From the NCBI GenBank assembly GCA_003344405.1, contig NOWV01000002.1:1240001-1304000 (forward strand): a stretch of 64,000 nucleotides of DNA, given 5' to 3'. Within the stretch, counting starts at the first letter, position 1. Each line of letters begins with the position of its first letter. A program made the translations under genes and the position numbers. The notes below the pieces were generated by a model. It searched no databases. It had not been told where the DNA came from and was given only the letters and a program-made list of their open reading frames with translations. Source of the stretch: Trichoplax sp. H2 (lineage: Eukaryota > Placozoa > Uniplacotomia > Trichoplacea). Below are positions 1 through 15,900 of the stretch, in pieces.

Positions 1-47
1 GAAAGCATCAAGGATAACGTCAATGGCAGTAGAGAATTGTCACTTAC

Positions 48-176
48 CTGTCTGGATTTGACATCGAGAAGTTTATTTACCAGAGACTGAAGACTTTTAA
101 CAACTGATAAATGTGCTTTGTGATAGAAATGATCGAGTGATAAACCTAGAACTTTATCCAGAGCTCGTTCAGCCAT
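48..176 (-). CDS. First coding exon of an unidentified gene running off the left edge
   Basis: On the minus strand an ATG at 174-176 opens 43 codons that end at CAG, immediately followed by a consensus GTAAGTG donor (43-47 on the + strand). The peptide begins MAERALDKVLGLSLDHFY and ends in LLDVKSRQ. It is amphipathic and looks helical, with no signal peptide. The rest of the gene lies outside the window, so the family cannot be named. The clean donor, the exact codon phase and the open frame are the support. It is transcribed leftwards, away from the selenoprotein gene. A non-coding explanation is possible but less likely. Confidence 0.55.
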
Positions 177-1277
177 AATTATAATCCAACTTATTTACCA
201 TCCAACTAGCCCTCAATCACTGTTCAATTTGACGAAGTCTCAACTTGAGCGTAGTACTAGTATTTCTATGACGACAGAACAAGTCCGCCTTGTCCGTCCG
301 TTACGATAGTGTACAAGCTCAGTCTAATGGAGGATATAGTATCAGCCAGCTAGATGCAATACAGCTCAGTGTATAACATCATAATTCCTTCGAAATTTGA
401 AAGGATAACTTGATATTTTAATTCTTGAATTCAATGGTTAACGGGGATATCGGAATACTTGGATAAGTTATCATTGCTCGTTCATTTGTAGTAGCTAGCT
501 ATAAGATTCTGTATTGATTCTGAAGTAAAATCTGAGTTATAGTGAATTTACTCTTTCTTTTATGAAACATATCGATTTCTGTTGTAAATAGTGTTAGATA
601 TTACGATATAGGTTATATTAGCTATTAGATAGAGCGTTAAGTACATGATTAGAATATCATCTATATAAGTACTTATAATATGATGACTTGTATGTAGTCT
701 TATAATACCGTACATGATTATATTGTAAAAGGTGGACTGATAATTTATTGTATATACATGCATATGTTGTAACGTAAACGATAGCTATAATAGTTAGTAA
801 TTAGATGTATATGTAAAATGTCACGACGCAAAAAAGCAAAAGGTGTAAGCTGGAATATCTATAAATACCCAGCATTTTTAATAAGAAAGTTAGTTACAAA
901 TCTTACTCGCGGAGTAAAACTCATTGCTTAAAAACATAACAATTTCAAATTGACATGATTGACTTTTAAAACTAAACTGATAGATATACGTATATATATA
1001 TTTATCTGCGTGTGGGTACTTCGCTTGTAATATATCAATATTTATCATTTCCTTGAATTTTAACTTGACGGCAGTAAATTTAAAGTGTAATCCATTGCTA
1101 ATGGTTTAAATAATTGATAATTTCTTAGCTTTTCCGAGATGTGAGTTATTAAACGTATTGATAAACAATATTTTCATGGTAAAATAGATAAAGCTAGCAA
1201 TGATTTCTTCTTAATACAGACTACAGTATTTTGATAATTTGATTGATTTTAAAAACGATAGGATAGGTATTCTCAGG
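177..1277. other. Intergenic AT-rich stretch, no gene seen
   Basis: Only short, compositionally random open frames occur here (for example 560-763 on the minus strand). The part next to 176 should hold the promoter of the left-edge gene, but no clear TATA element was recognised. Confidence 0.5.
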
Positions 1278-1568
1278 GACTATTAAAAAGAAAGAGACGG
1301 GGCAGGAAACGACCACAGTGCAAAATGATGTGGAAGCTTATCATTTTTTTCGGTCATTCTACTATACGCTACTGATGAAGCCGTATACCATACTGCACAA
1401 ACTGACTTAGCAGGCTAATAGCAGCTAATTTGGATGTCAATTGCAGACAGTATAGTGTATGGATACAGGCATACGATACAGTCGAAATGATCAGTCACAT
1501 AATCAGCTTCCACATTATTAGTATAGTGAACAACAGCTTCCTGTCCCGTCTCTTTCTTTTTAATAGTC
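1278..1568. repeat. Fold-back inverted repeat (about 290 bp)
   Basis: Positions 1278-1308 and 1538-1568 are reverse complements over 31 bases with a single mismatch (core TTAAAAAGAAAGAGACGG). A weaker colinear match continues inwards: ATGTGGAAGCT at 1328-1338 pairs with its complement at 1505-1515. Both arms therefore encode the same short peptide, TIKKKETGQE, reading towards each other. This could be a small non-autonomous fold-back element or an inverted duplication of an exon. The minus-strand frame (1415-1606) starts with a hydrophobic, signal-like stretch, but nothing else supports a gene. Confidence 0.6.
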
Positions 1569-2097
1569 TCTAGCAGTATTAGTCCACATATAATGACGAT
1601 TTTCATTCATTCGATTATTTTGAAAGTGAATTGCTCTACAATAAAAAACAGCATCTTCCCATAGTCCAAATTTTACAAGAAGAATACTGTTCAATATAAT
1701 AATAATTAGGCACTTCACCAATGAAGGAAAAATCGCAAATTATGAAGATACGCGTATTCAAATGTGCCTTCAAAAAGTCAAACTATCGTTTTGAAGCACG
1801 AGAGATGTTCTACCGCGTACTGCATCACAATTAGCGGTTTGATACCGTATCCTCGATTAGACCAGCATGAATTAATGTTATGTATATCCATATTCCATAG
1901 TACTGTAGTTAAATGGAGTGAAAACGCAACCCGAACCCGATCAAATAGTTCATTTTCTAACCCCAAAATGAGTGCAATCGCTCTCTATATCGCTACAGAA
2001 ATTCTTAAGGACACTGGCATACAGCACTGTACTGTATTTAGCGGTCCCTGACTCAATATTGTAGTATTTCCCAACCACGTGATCTGCTATATATAGT
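1569..2097. other. Upstream region of the selenoprotein gene; contains an unsupported 95-codon ORF
   Basis: An open frame at 1764-2051 (+) and a 62-codon antisense frame lie in a locally GC-richer patch. Neither shows a recognisable domain, splice signals or family motif. It is left as an unsupported candidate and not called as a gene. Confidence 0.35.
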
Positions 2098-2135
2098 CTT
2101 GTGATCACAATAATGATCACAAGGCCGTATAAAAA
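2098..2135 (+). promoter_or_regulatory. Probable core promoter of the selenoprotein gene with an adjacent palindrome
   Basis: A TATAAAAA box at 2128-2135 lies about 140 bp upstream of the selenoprotein ATG. Just before it is a perfect 10-bp inverted repeat, CTTGTGATCA (2098-2107) and TGATCACAAG (2114-2123), separated by 6 bases. That layout suits a dimeric transcription-factor site next to a TATA box. The role is inferred from position and sequence only. Confidence 0.5.
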
Positions 2136-2272
2136 CTGGCCACCTCTATCATTCTGTAGTTGTTAAAAGCATCATAAGCCGTAAAGACTTTGTCCGACTG
2201 CCATCGCAACATCATACGACGTGTAAGAGTATATTCTAATCCTTCGTCAAGTCTTTCGATCGATCAATCAAT

Positions 2273-3982
2273 ATGAGTGCCAAAGTTCACGTAGAATACT
2301 GGTAAGGAATGTCACGATAATACTGTACGACGGTAGTGTATTGAATTTCGAATAGATGTCGTTAGAAATTATTCTAGTCTTCCTGTACTGTTGATCCTAT
2401 CTAGGATTAATGGTGATTTCTTGAGCAGCAATTAGACGTGACAGTAGTAGCCTTTCATGAGATAGATTTTAATAAGTTATGATAATTAGTTTTAGCTATG
2501 ATACACTGTTTATGAGGAATTCTTTATTTGTGTAAGTGACTACCTCTACAGTATGTAAGTAAGCCCGGACGCTCGTGCAATGAATTCCACGGTTCAATTC
2601 TTTAAATGAACAGGGCTTTTCAGAATAGTCACTTTCAAAATACAACATCATCATCGTCATTCTAATTCATCAAGTCTTTACTATCCTGAGGGTCTCTTAT
2701 CTCTAGTGAGTATCGGTACGCGTTTTATTGATTGCGATCACTTTGATTCGCTTGCCTTGTGAATAACAGCCAGATCATAAAAGTGTTACGATAGTACGGT
2801 ACCGGCTATAAATAGTTAATTTATAGGATATAATAATTAATTAGCCGTAGAGAATAACTGTTTTCTTCTTATTATTATTGTACTTAGTAATTACTCTTCC
2901 TCATCATAACAGTACAGTATATGCACAGTATACAGTATATTCGTTCGGTACCATGCCATGCAGTGAGACAATGACGAAGTATTTTTTACGATATCATCGT
3001 GATATATTATTATGGCACTGTACTGTTTAATGTGATGAGATAAGAGATCCTGAAAATAACTTGTACATTATCCGTATCATTTTATTTATACTGTATATAT
3101 GAGTACAGTAGAGTGGATGGTTTTATTGCTGATGGAAATAACACTGTGCTGCAATACTTTGAAGCGGCAATTTCGTTCGTGATCATTTATACTATAGTGA
3201 CTAAATATTAAAATTATATACATACGAGTATACATGTGATCGCGAATAGTAAAATACAATATTATAGTAATTTAAATTTCATTCCAATACCGAATAAACT
3301 CATAGCTATTGTCAACATCTCTCATAGTGGCAGCTGAGGCTATGTTGGCCGATACAGAGACCTCGCTAGGGATCTAAAGGCCACAATACCTAACCTCCTT
3401 GTTGAAGGAGAAACTGGTAGATCTTGTAAGTCTATAACACGTGTACACGTATAAACATGCGCTACTTAATTTACTCATATTTCAATATATAACTTGTACA
3501 TATACTCGTATGTACACTACTTCTTATTATGGTTATTTCTGACAAATAACAACTCAATCTTTTCGCAGCGAGTTTCGAGGTCACAGTTGACGGAAACGTA
3601 ATTTTCTCGAAGCTGGAATCGAAAGGATTTCCTGTCCATGAAGAGGTGTGTACAGTACATTGATAACATTATACGTGATAGACGCGTGCTTACTGTAGTA
3701 AGTAATATCCTCTTCAGGAAATAAATGCAATATTACCTTCTAGGATTATGTCACTTTATATGGTAAATGTTAATGAATTAGATTATATTTTCCGCAATTG
3801 TATCACTATTAATGTACTGTATGTATACAATAATGCCATAAACATTGATACACTTTAAAACTTTGTTAACAACACGATTTTTGGGGATTATACAGATCAT
3901 CAAAGCGGTTCAAAAATACATAAGTAGCAAAGATGTGATGAAAGTAACTGACGTTCAAAAAGAGTCTTGCAATATTTTGTAA
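2273..3982 (+). CDS. MIEN1/SelW-family (Rdx) selenoprotein with an in-frame UGA and a C-terminal prenylation box
   Basis: Four exons (2273-2301, 3328-3425, 3569-3645, 3896-3982) join in phase to 96 codons plus stop. All introns are GT-AG. The thioredoxin-like redox motif is Cys10-Gly-Ser-Sec13, where Sec is the TGA at 3335-3337; SelW has CxxU and vertebrate MIEN1 has CxxC at this place. Downstream, FEVTVDG and IFSKLESKGFP match the Rdx-family strand and turn. The protein ends ESCNIL, a CaaX-type geranylgeranylation box like that of MIEN1. The frame continues through conserved sequence after the UGA, and a SECIS-like hairpin follows in the 3'UTR, so the UGA is read as selenocysteine rather than as a stop. 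Family knowledge suggests a membrane-anchored redox adaptor. Its exact place between SelW and MIEN1 would need a tree. Confidence 0.9.
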
Positions 3983-4054
3983 ATTGCTACACCAAGGATT
4001 CCTTATCTTCGTACCAGTTAATGAACTTTATTACCCTTGTATGTTACGTATGCA

Positions 4055-4135
4055 TGCTATAAATATCCATGATGATATAATTTGAAAGTGGTGTAAGATA
4101 CCTCAAATTAATATCTGAATTTACTGTATTTACGG
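4055..4135 (+). promoter_or_regulatory. SECIS element (form II-like) in the selenoprotein 3'UTR
   Basis: The hairpin starts about 75 bases after the stop codon. The 5' core ATGA is at 4069-4072 and the 3' core TGA at 4116-4118, giving the tandem G.A quartet. Between them GATATAATTTGA (4074-4085) pairs with TCAAATTAATATC (4103-4115), 12 bp with one bulged U. The apical loop opens with AA (4086-4087). It is closed by a mini-helix GGTGT/ATACC (4090-4094 with 4098-4102), the extra stem typical of form II. A lower helix can form from TAAATA (4060-4065) and TATTTA (4127-4132). Read by eye; no covariance search was run. Confidence 0.85.
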
Positions 4136-4139
4136 TCTG

Positions 4140-5460
4140 CAACTACGTTACACTACAGGTATAAAGTTCATCTATACATAAATTAAGTTAGCTCTTCGAT
4201 TTTTTGCCTTATACATTACTATAGCATCTATTATTTATGTTAAGCTAAAGATTATTACGTTTTCTAGACTTGGTGAACATTGCCGGTACTAACGTTGCTT
4301 CAGTATCACGAAACCATTACAGCTTTGTAAACGTGATAGTTCTGTTGACACGATAGGAAATATATAGTGATATTACTGATTATTATTACCAGTTTTAATT
4401 TCCGTAGTATTTCTTAAGGAATATTAAAGGCAAACTGCTATTAAAATTCAAATCGATGTTATGTAATGATATTTTAAGCTTCAACATCTCGATTTTGTAT
4501 ATAATTATTACCATTGACAAGTATAGTATTTCAACTTGAAAGCTAGGAATAGGAGATCAACTGGCATTTACTGTGTCCTGTACCGTAGGAATATACAGTA
4601 AGACAAGAGCATTCCGAGGCTGTTGCAGAAACCCTGTACCTGAATGATTTATCACATTTACAAGTTGTACTATTCAACAGTACAGAACTTGCTTTATTCA
4701 AACACTAATTACGGTAGTATATTAGGCGCCTCTCGCCAGCAAATGAAATGTATCAAGGTCTGATTGAATTAATTAATTAATTAAGTAATCTTTGCTGCAC
4801 CAGCAGCAGGATAAGTAGCAGTGTACTGTACAGTGTACAGTACCATGGACCAGCAAAAGAAAGCCTCAATTGCTGAAAGGTTTTTCTTTAAAAGTCCCTA
4901 AGGACAGTAGATACTGTACTGTACCCTGGCACATATGATATTATACACAATATATAGAGTTCAAATACGTTAATGCTCTGTTCTGGGCGACTTGCGTCGA
5001 GTTTTGAAAAGGATTTGACCAAATACTGTATGTCTAGTTCTTGATTGGACGTTGGGTTTTCGCTGCCCATGTAAACGTACCATAAATTGTATTATTATGC
5101 CGTCTACGATAGTAGGCTTGCTAATAGCTTATAGCAAGTTAAAAGCTTGGAACCTGACTATGGAATATTTATGTTTAATGCACTGTCGACTGAGTGCCGA
5201 GTGTGCGGATTCGCCTAGTATCGCACCACACCGGACCCAGTTTACGCTGCTTATGATGTTGGGAGTCCGTGCGTGTGTTTGAATATACTTTACTGTACTA
5301 GCATGTACTGTAAAATGGCGATTTTACAAGAATAACGGTACACCATAAATGGTGAAAAAACATTTTCAACATGTAATTGACCAAAAAGTTGCAACAGCAT
5401 GCCCAAGAGAGCTTACTGTTTCCACATACAGTATAAAAAATTGACTTAATTTCATCAAAA
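4140..5460. other. Intergenic region with scattered TACTGTAC-type words, no gene seen
   Basis: After the SECIS the DNA holds no supportable exon. Frames at 4888-5070 and 5052-5282 lack motifs and splice logic. Words such as CAGTGTACTGTACAGTGTAC (around 4818-4840) foreshadow the dense cluster that follows. Confidence 0.5.
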
Positions 5461-6030
5461 ATGCCCGCATACTGTACAGTACAGTATAATGTACTGTACT
5501 GTACTGTACAGTATGTGCTGATTCATCGGATTGGAAAAGGATCGCACTGCACAGTGTACAGTATGTTTGTGCGCAGTGCACATTTTACCGTACTGTACAG
5601 TACTGTACGCTACAGCTCGATCAAGAGCGCAACCCAAGAAAAGATTGTGGAAAACAGGCGTTGTACTGTACTGTACACTGTAATGTACAGTACTATACAC
5701 TCACGTGACGTACTGTACAGTATTGTACTGACCACTGTGACACGTGCACACGAACACGACTCTGCCTTACTGAAAGTGAGAGATCAAGTCAGTAACTGTA
5801 CTGTACTGTACGCTATGGAATAGGGTTTTGTAGAGAAATGGACAGTAGAAGTACTGTACGCTGCATCGTACTGTACTGTAGAGGTCCAAAAAAGGGGGGA
5901 AAAACCATGGCACTGTACTGTACTGTACTGTGTACACGTGTACTGTACAGTACTGTACCACCGACTACAGTACCACAAATTTCCAAGGACTGTCTGAAAT
6001 GTACTGTACTGTATAGCACTGTACAATAAG
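5461..6030. repeat. Dense cluster of the palindromic word TACTGTACAGTA
   Basis: At least twenty overlapping copies of ACTGTAC or its complement GTACAGT occur in 570 bases, in runs such as TGTACTGTACTGTAC, separated by unique spacers of 20-60 bases. The word is its own reverse complement when written TACTGTACAGTA, so both strands carry it. Because it has no stop codon in several frames, it produces long spurious ORFs full of CTVQYS or YCTVLY on both strands. It lies about 500 bp before the KAT5 start and could be satellite-like DNA, a protein-binding array or the remains of a small element. Confidence 0.8.
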
Positions 6031-6533
6031 TTTAGTCCGTGGATACTGCCATCAGCGGGTGAAGCGGTATTCGACTGTCGCTTGCATCGTGGAAGTTTGC
6101 TTCAATGTGGTGTACTACTACTTTACTGTATACTACTGTGTAGTAATTAGCATAGAATAGCACACGGTATAACGTAGCCTGACGCCAACGCAGACACTAA
6201 GCACTCCGGTGCCGTACAGCAGCGTAGTAACGGCTTATTATTGTTCCTAAATTGACTTTTCTCGACGAATTTGAATTTTTTGGGGGACTCTTACTCAATG
6301 TAGAAATCTTTCTATTCCATCTTATTATAAACAGTAGTAAAAGGTGATCTAATTTTACTACGTTGATATCATTGTTGAAGCCTGAGTATGATTTCTAAAT
6401 TACTTTAGCATCAAATTAATGTCTTCATGTTCTTCTTACATGCAGAAGAAAAAACCCTGTGAATGTGACAAACTAGCTTGACGCGTGCGCAACACTAAAG
6501 TAGAGAAGCTGCTATTAACTGTAAATTAAAACG

Positions 6534-10458
<3,925 letters not shown>

Positions 10459-12959
10459 AATTCAGTTTCTGTGTTACTTTTACTTTCATTATAATTTTTT
10501 TTTTATATGTGTGGAAGCATGGACAATAATAGCTATATTAAAGTGCTGACTAATAGCGAAGGTATAACTTCGTATTAATGTAAATTGAGCGGAGTTCTGT
10601 TAAGTGTTTCAGCAAGATTATGGCATGTTCAACAGCAAGTTAAATCTATGGAGACATTATTTGAAAACAATCTTGTTACATTAAGATCGAGAGATTAACG
10701 ATTACTTATACTTATGCTTGTAAGGATTCCATGGGACTTTCGACTGTATTATATCTATTTACTGTTAATAATAATTATTAAATCATATTTTATAGCATAT
10801 CGATATCTCTAGATACCAGTAAGCTTTATCCTTAAAGACTAAATTATACTTCGTTTAATGATATATTCAGAAAACGACTTAGTAGTGAATGAAGACATAT
10901 GTATAATACTACGCGATATGCTATATTAAGGTGTGTATGCTTAGTAAAAATGGAAACTAAGGTATTATAACTTTCAATTATTTATAATGTACAGTGTCAT
11001 AGTATATCGCTATATAGATAGCGTTGCTTATTCGATCCGACTAAAAATTATGAATATTATTTGACTTTGAATTCTCAGTCATCTAATTAGTAAACCAAAA
11101 TAAAATTTCAAATTTCGATTACGTTTCCTTCTTTTGAGTTTCATGTAGCCCATTTTCAGCGATTTCTGTTAAGCTTTATCTTACAATGAACTTGTTACTC
11201 TGTACTCGAAACACTAAGTAAAATACGCCGTTAATATTGTGAATATACTATATATGTTAACATATATACTATAACGAATAAACTAATCGTAAGGATTTGT
11301 AGTATCCTTAGTGCTCATCGTAAGTAAATTTTCGAAGTTTTCTATTAAAATGTATCTCTCACTGTTGTAGTAGTACGTCTGCATAAGCGTTATTAATAGC
11401 TCATGCTAAAATGTTTATCTGTAATCTTGGAACAGTGCCTTACTTGCAAATTCACGCGTTCTTCTAATATTCAACTTTAAATTCGAGCGCTACCGTGTGG
11501 TAATGCAATATGTAAGATATAATAACCGTCTGAGCATGCGTTGGTACCATAGTAACGAGACACATTCTTAGTTTTATCGACTTCACTGCACTCTTTATAC
11601 TGTACATATACAGTTCTATACATGCTTCGGATCTGGACTTAAGTTGTAATATCTAAGCATTATAACTAATTTTACCATTTTACCATACTGCGTGTATACT
11701 ATACAAGTATTGTTAATGTTATTATGTCGATAACCATAAATACGTTTGATAACTATCACTGCTTGTTACAGATTATACCGCATCATATACTAGTTCTGAT
11801 AAGATCTGCTTGTATATGAGAACGCTAAATGCCATTCCCTACACCGTTAGAATACCGTGCTGCTGCATGATTATTAGCCGAAATACATCTAGCCTATCAA
11901 CTCTTTCAGCTTGCTGCTATGCATACATAGGATAAATAACATATAAAATAAGTTAATGATTAAGGTGTCTAGCTATAGCATATTATACTGGAGATTATAT
12001 CTATACTATTCGTAAATTCAGTAATAGAGAGAAGTACAGTAATAATAAGGCGATTGTTACATGCACGTTAGAATAAGTTTTCGTACAGTTTTTATAGTTT
12101 TAGTACCTTTAAAAGCGTCAAATTGTTTTAGTCTTAAGTAGATTAAGAAAAGGCGATAACTACAATTTGTTGGATCGTATACTACTTACTTTAGTACGAT
12201 TCATTAACTCTATTGGCCAAGCTTGTTCTCTAAGATTTATGCCGTACAGCATAATTTGTGAAAGTTAATCGAGTAATTCCATCTAAAGTAATATTTATTC
12301 ATTCAGGTAAACAACAAATTTATAGAAATTTTATTTGGACTAGCTCAAGCACTTGGCATTAATATATATTTCCTGATGTTTAATATCTATCTAATATAGA
12401 TATTGTTACTGATTGCGGTTTTAATGAATTATTCCGTTGCTCGATAGCAGAAAAGTGGGCCGTAGACCAATCATGGACAGCGAAAATTATGTTAGTAATA
12501 CCGATAGCTTGACGGTCGTGTTTTATGTTATCGTATCATAGGCAGTTTATAAATTATATTATTGACATTAAATTGGTTCTATGGCACTGCAAGCTTAACA
12601 AAAATTTTAAAGCTACAGTTGACAGCTTAGTCTCTGTAACTTTAAGATATTATTCTAAAGTTTGAAGTGCAGAGTAGGAAAAATAATAATTAAACTGTCT
12701 ATGATACGATAACATATAACATCTAAAATAATAATTAATTTGTCCATAAATCTCGAATGAAATTTAATCGGGTACATCAATAGGAATCAGGCAGTAATGA
12801 CGAAGCAGGATCGATCATCTCTGTGGTAAGATAGTCAAACTTCTAAATTCCTATAAATTCAAATAATCTTGGTTGAGTACTCCTATTAATCATAAGAGTA
12901 TTCCTTAATATTTGTATGCGAATGTTGTTGTCACATAAATATCTGCTTAATTACTCATC
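10459..12959. other. 2.5-kb intergenic region, no gene seen
   Basis: AT-rich DNA downstream of KAT5 and upstream of the coiled-coil gene. The only structure noted is an RFX X-box-like site, GGTACCATAGTAAC, at 11543-11556. A non-coding upstream exon of the next gene cannot be excluded. Confidence 0.45.
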
Positions 12960-15900
12960 ATGAATGAATGCTTTGATCCTGCAAATTATAGTCCAGCACC
13001 GGTTCCGTACGATGTACGTAAAATATATTTATGTACTTAAAATGTATAGATATTTTTGATTACTATTAGAGTAATATTAACAAAGTAATAAGATTTTTCG
13101 TTATATTTTCCTTTGATATATTGTAGTATCCGCAACAAAGCAATCATCTAAAAAAAAGAACAAAGCTAAGAAGTCTACTACAGGTAACAACTAGCATATT
13201 TGTGCATTTTTATCATTTCTGCAAAGATAATTAAATTTACTCGGAGAAACAGGTAATATTTAAACAATAATTTCAATATTGAAAATTTCGGTATTGATCT
13301 ATAGGGAGTTCGCCGTATTCAAATAAGAGTAAATCATTAAATGCAACAAAAAAGGGAGTAAAAACTTCACATGAACGATGGGTTGAAGCTGTTCGTTCAA
13401 GAACTGCTGGTATCTTTCTGACATAATGAATAAATGATATTACATTAGTACAGAGTATTTAATCGTACGCTATGTTCTTCCTTCATTAAATTATAATTTA
13501 ATTGTTGTAATAGCACTTACGCCTCAAAGTAGCATGGGACTAGCTCCTGGGATCAAGAATCCAGCACAAAAGAGCATGAGTCAATATTTACAGACACTAC
13601 TAAAGGTATCTATCCTCTGGTAAACTACTACAAGACGCTGTCATTAATATATTCTACTAACATCATATTTCATTAAATGATAACATTGTATTTCCAAGGG
13701 AGGTGACCCTGAAGTTGAAATACAGAAGCCAAAGCGAAATGCTAGTGAGACTCTATCTGATGTTTCTTGATACAACACAATATGAATGGGGATAGCTTAT
13801 GGGATATATTTAAATTAATATAGAAACTCGAAATTCTGTAAATGGGTTTTCTTATAAGCCTCAAGAAGATATGCACGATGAGATTATAGAACAAAAAAAG
13901 GTTACCACAAGAGTATATAGCTGTTAGAATCTTAGAGCTGAATAATACATATTTATAGTAGCCTAACGGCCAAAGACCTACTTAAAACGTTTATGCCGCA
14001 GTATTATCTGGCAGAAATAGTAAGAGTTCATAAAATATAAAGAAGATAATACGGTATTTCAATACTGATTATAATTGCAGATTGTTGCTAATCTAAGAAA
14101 AGAGATTGATAATCAACGCGCAGCGATCAGAAAATTAGAACTAGAAACAAATAGAAAGGTAGAGCTAGATATTGTCACATGAATAATACGCTCGATAAAT
14201 GTCTTGTGATAGATTTACTTAAATTAAATAACAGAGGATTTTAATACTAATATAAAATATGAATTGCTTTATCAGGATAAACGAATAGAGCAACTAATAC
14301 AAACAGGAGAGGTAAGACTGTAATTCATATTCTATTAACAAACATCACAAATTTACCACAAACTAACCCTAACACTAACAAATTTGCTTGTCTATCGTAA
14401 ATAGCAATATAGTGAGTTCTTAATATTTAAATTTCTTCTAAAAGCAAAGAAAGTAGTTAACTATGATGTTCAGTCATAATCTATAGCCATTAATACAGTA
14501 CAAGCGCACATATAATATTACAAATTTTAAAATCATTAGCTCTGACCTTCTATATGGTAAACTAAATCTTAACGAATTAATCAGATTCTAATACGCAACC
14601 AGATAACTTAAAAGAGTGTCACTAATCACGGCATTGACATTATTCGCTATACTATAAATCTAATCATCAAAATTCCAATTTTTTTCAGGAGGAACGTACG
14701 AGAACCTTTGGCGATAAAAAACTTGAAGCAAGCTCGGTAGGACTAGTGACATAATCCATCAGTAGTAAATCAATAGTTCTTCTAAACATGATGACCAGTA
14801 GCTCACCAGCGATAGTTAGATAAGGCGGCATATATTTCTCCAAGCTTTACAAGAAACAAGATAATTATCATTATGACTGTAATATACTTGAATTTACATA
14901 TGCTAAACCACATATAATAAGGTATTTTACTAAATTCAAAGTAAATCGATGATATTTTACGTAATAAGATTAGTAAATATATATGCACGGGCAAGCTAGG
15001 TATCTTAAAGTATATTTTAACGTAAAGTATTACATGCAAGTTGCCAAGCTTGATAAAAATGCCATAGTTGTATTGTACTTCAGATTTCGTCAGATCTTAC
15101 TTTTATAATGAGTATTAGATAGCATCGGAACATTTTTTAGATATTAATGATATACAGATTTACTACAGAAGTACATACAGTAGTATGTGTTACAGTATGC
15201 GAAGTCTAATTCAGCTTCAAAATTATCGGCTTAACGGTTAAGGCTGACAAAAGTTACGGCTATAACTATCCCCAAATTTTATCAAAGGCTCTTTTATAGT
15301 AATTGTGATGCGATAAGAGATTTTTAATATGACGGTACTATAATCATGTTAGATGGTAAGCACTTTGAAGCAAAGAATCAATTCTTTAGAAAAGGCTAAT
15401 CGAGAAAAAGAAAAGGAGATTAGGTAGGTGTATTATAATTTCTAAGCAACAAGCAATGTGAATGAATTATTTATAAAATACTTCCTTGTTTAAAAATATT
15501 GATTACGCCTATCGCAAAATATTTAGTAAATTAAAGGACAACATTAAAAATACTCAAATAAAGGAAATTGAAATTCACATGGATTCCTATTATCAAGAGG
15601 TAATTAAAACCAGGATACGATCAATGCCAATAGCTAGAGCAAATGAAGCGGGTTATGGCATAGCTCCATGTTATGTGGTCATTATTTAATTTTTCTTTTT
15701 TAGGAGTTGACTATAACTGTGTTTTAGCCTTAGAATCAGATTAAATATTTAAATGAGCAAAATCGTTCAATTAAGTTTTTACTCGAAATCGAAAACACGA
15801 ATATGATATCCGTCTGGTACATATAAATTAATTTACATTCTATTGTGTCAAATTTCAAGATTCTTAGGTTACAAACTTTATTGAAGGCGAAATCAGATTC

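Noticed and set aside
3335-3337. TGA as a true stop ending a short protein
   Set aside because: Conserved Rdx-family sequence continues in frame over three exons and a SECIS-like hairpin follows, so selenocysteine fits better.
5461-5823. 120-codon ORF on the + strand and several overlapping minus-strand ORFs
   Set aside because: They are translations of the TACTGTAC repeat (CTVQY, YCTVLY and similar) and have no independent coding signal.
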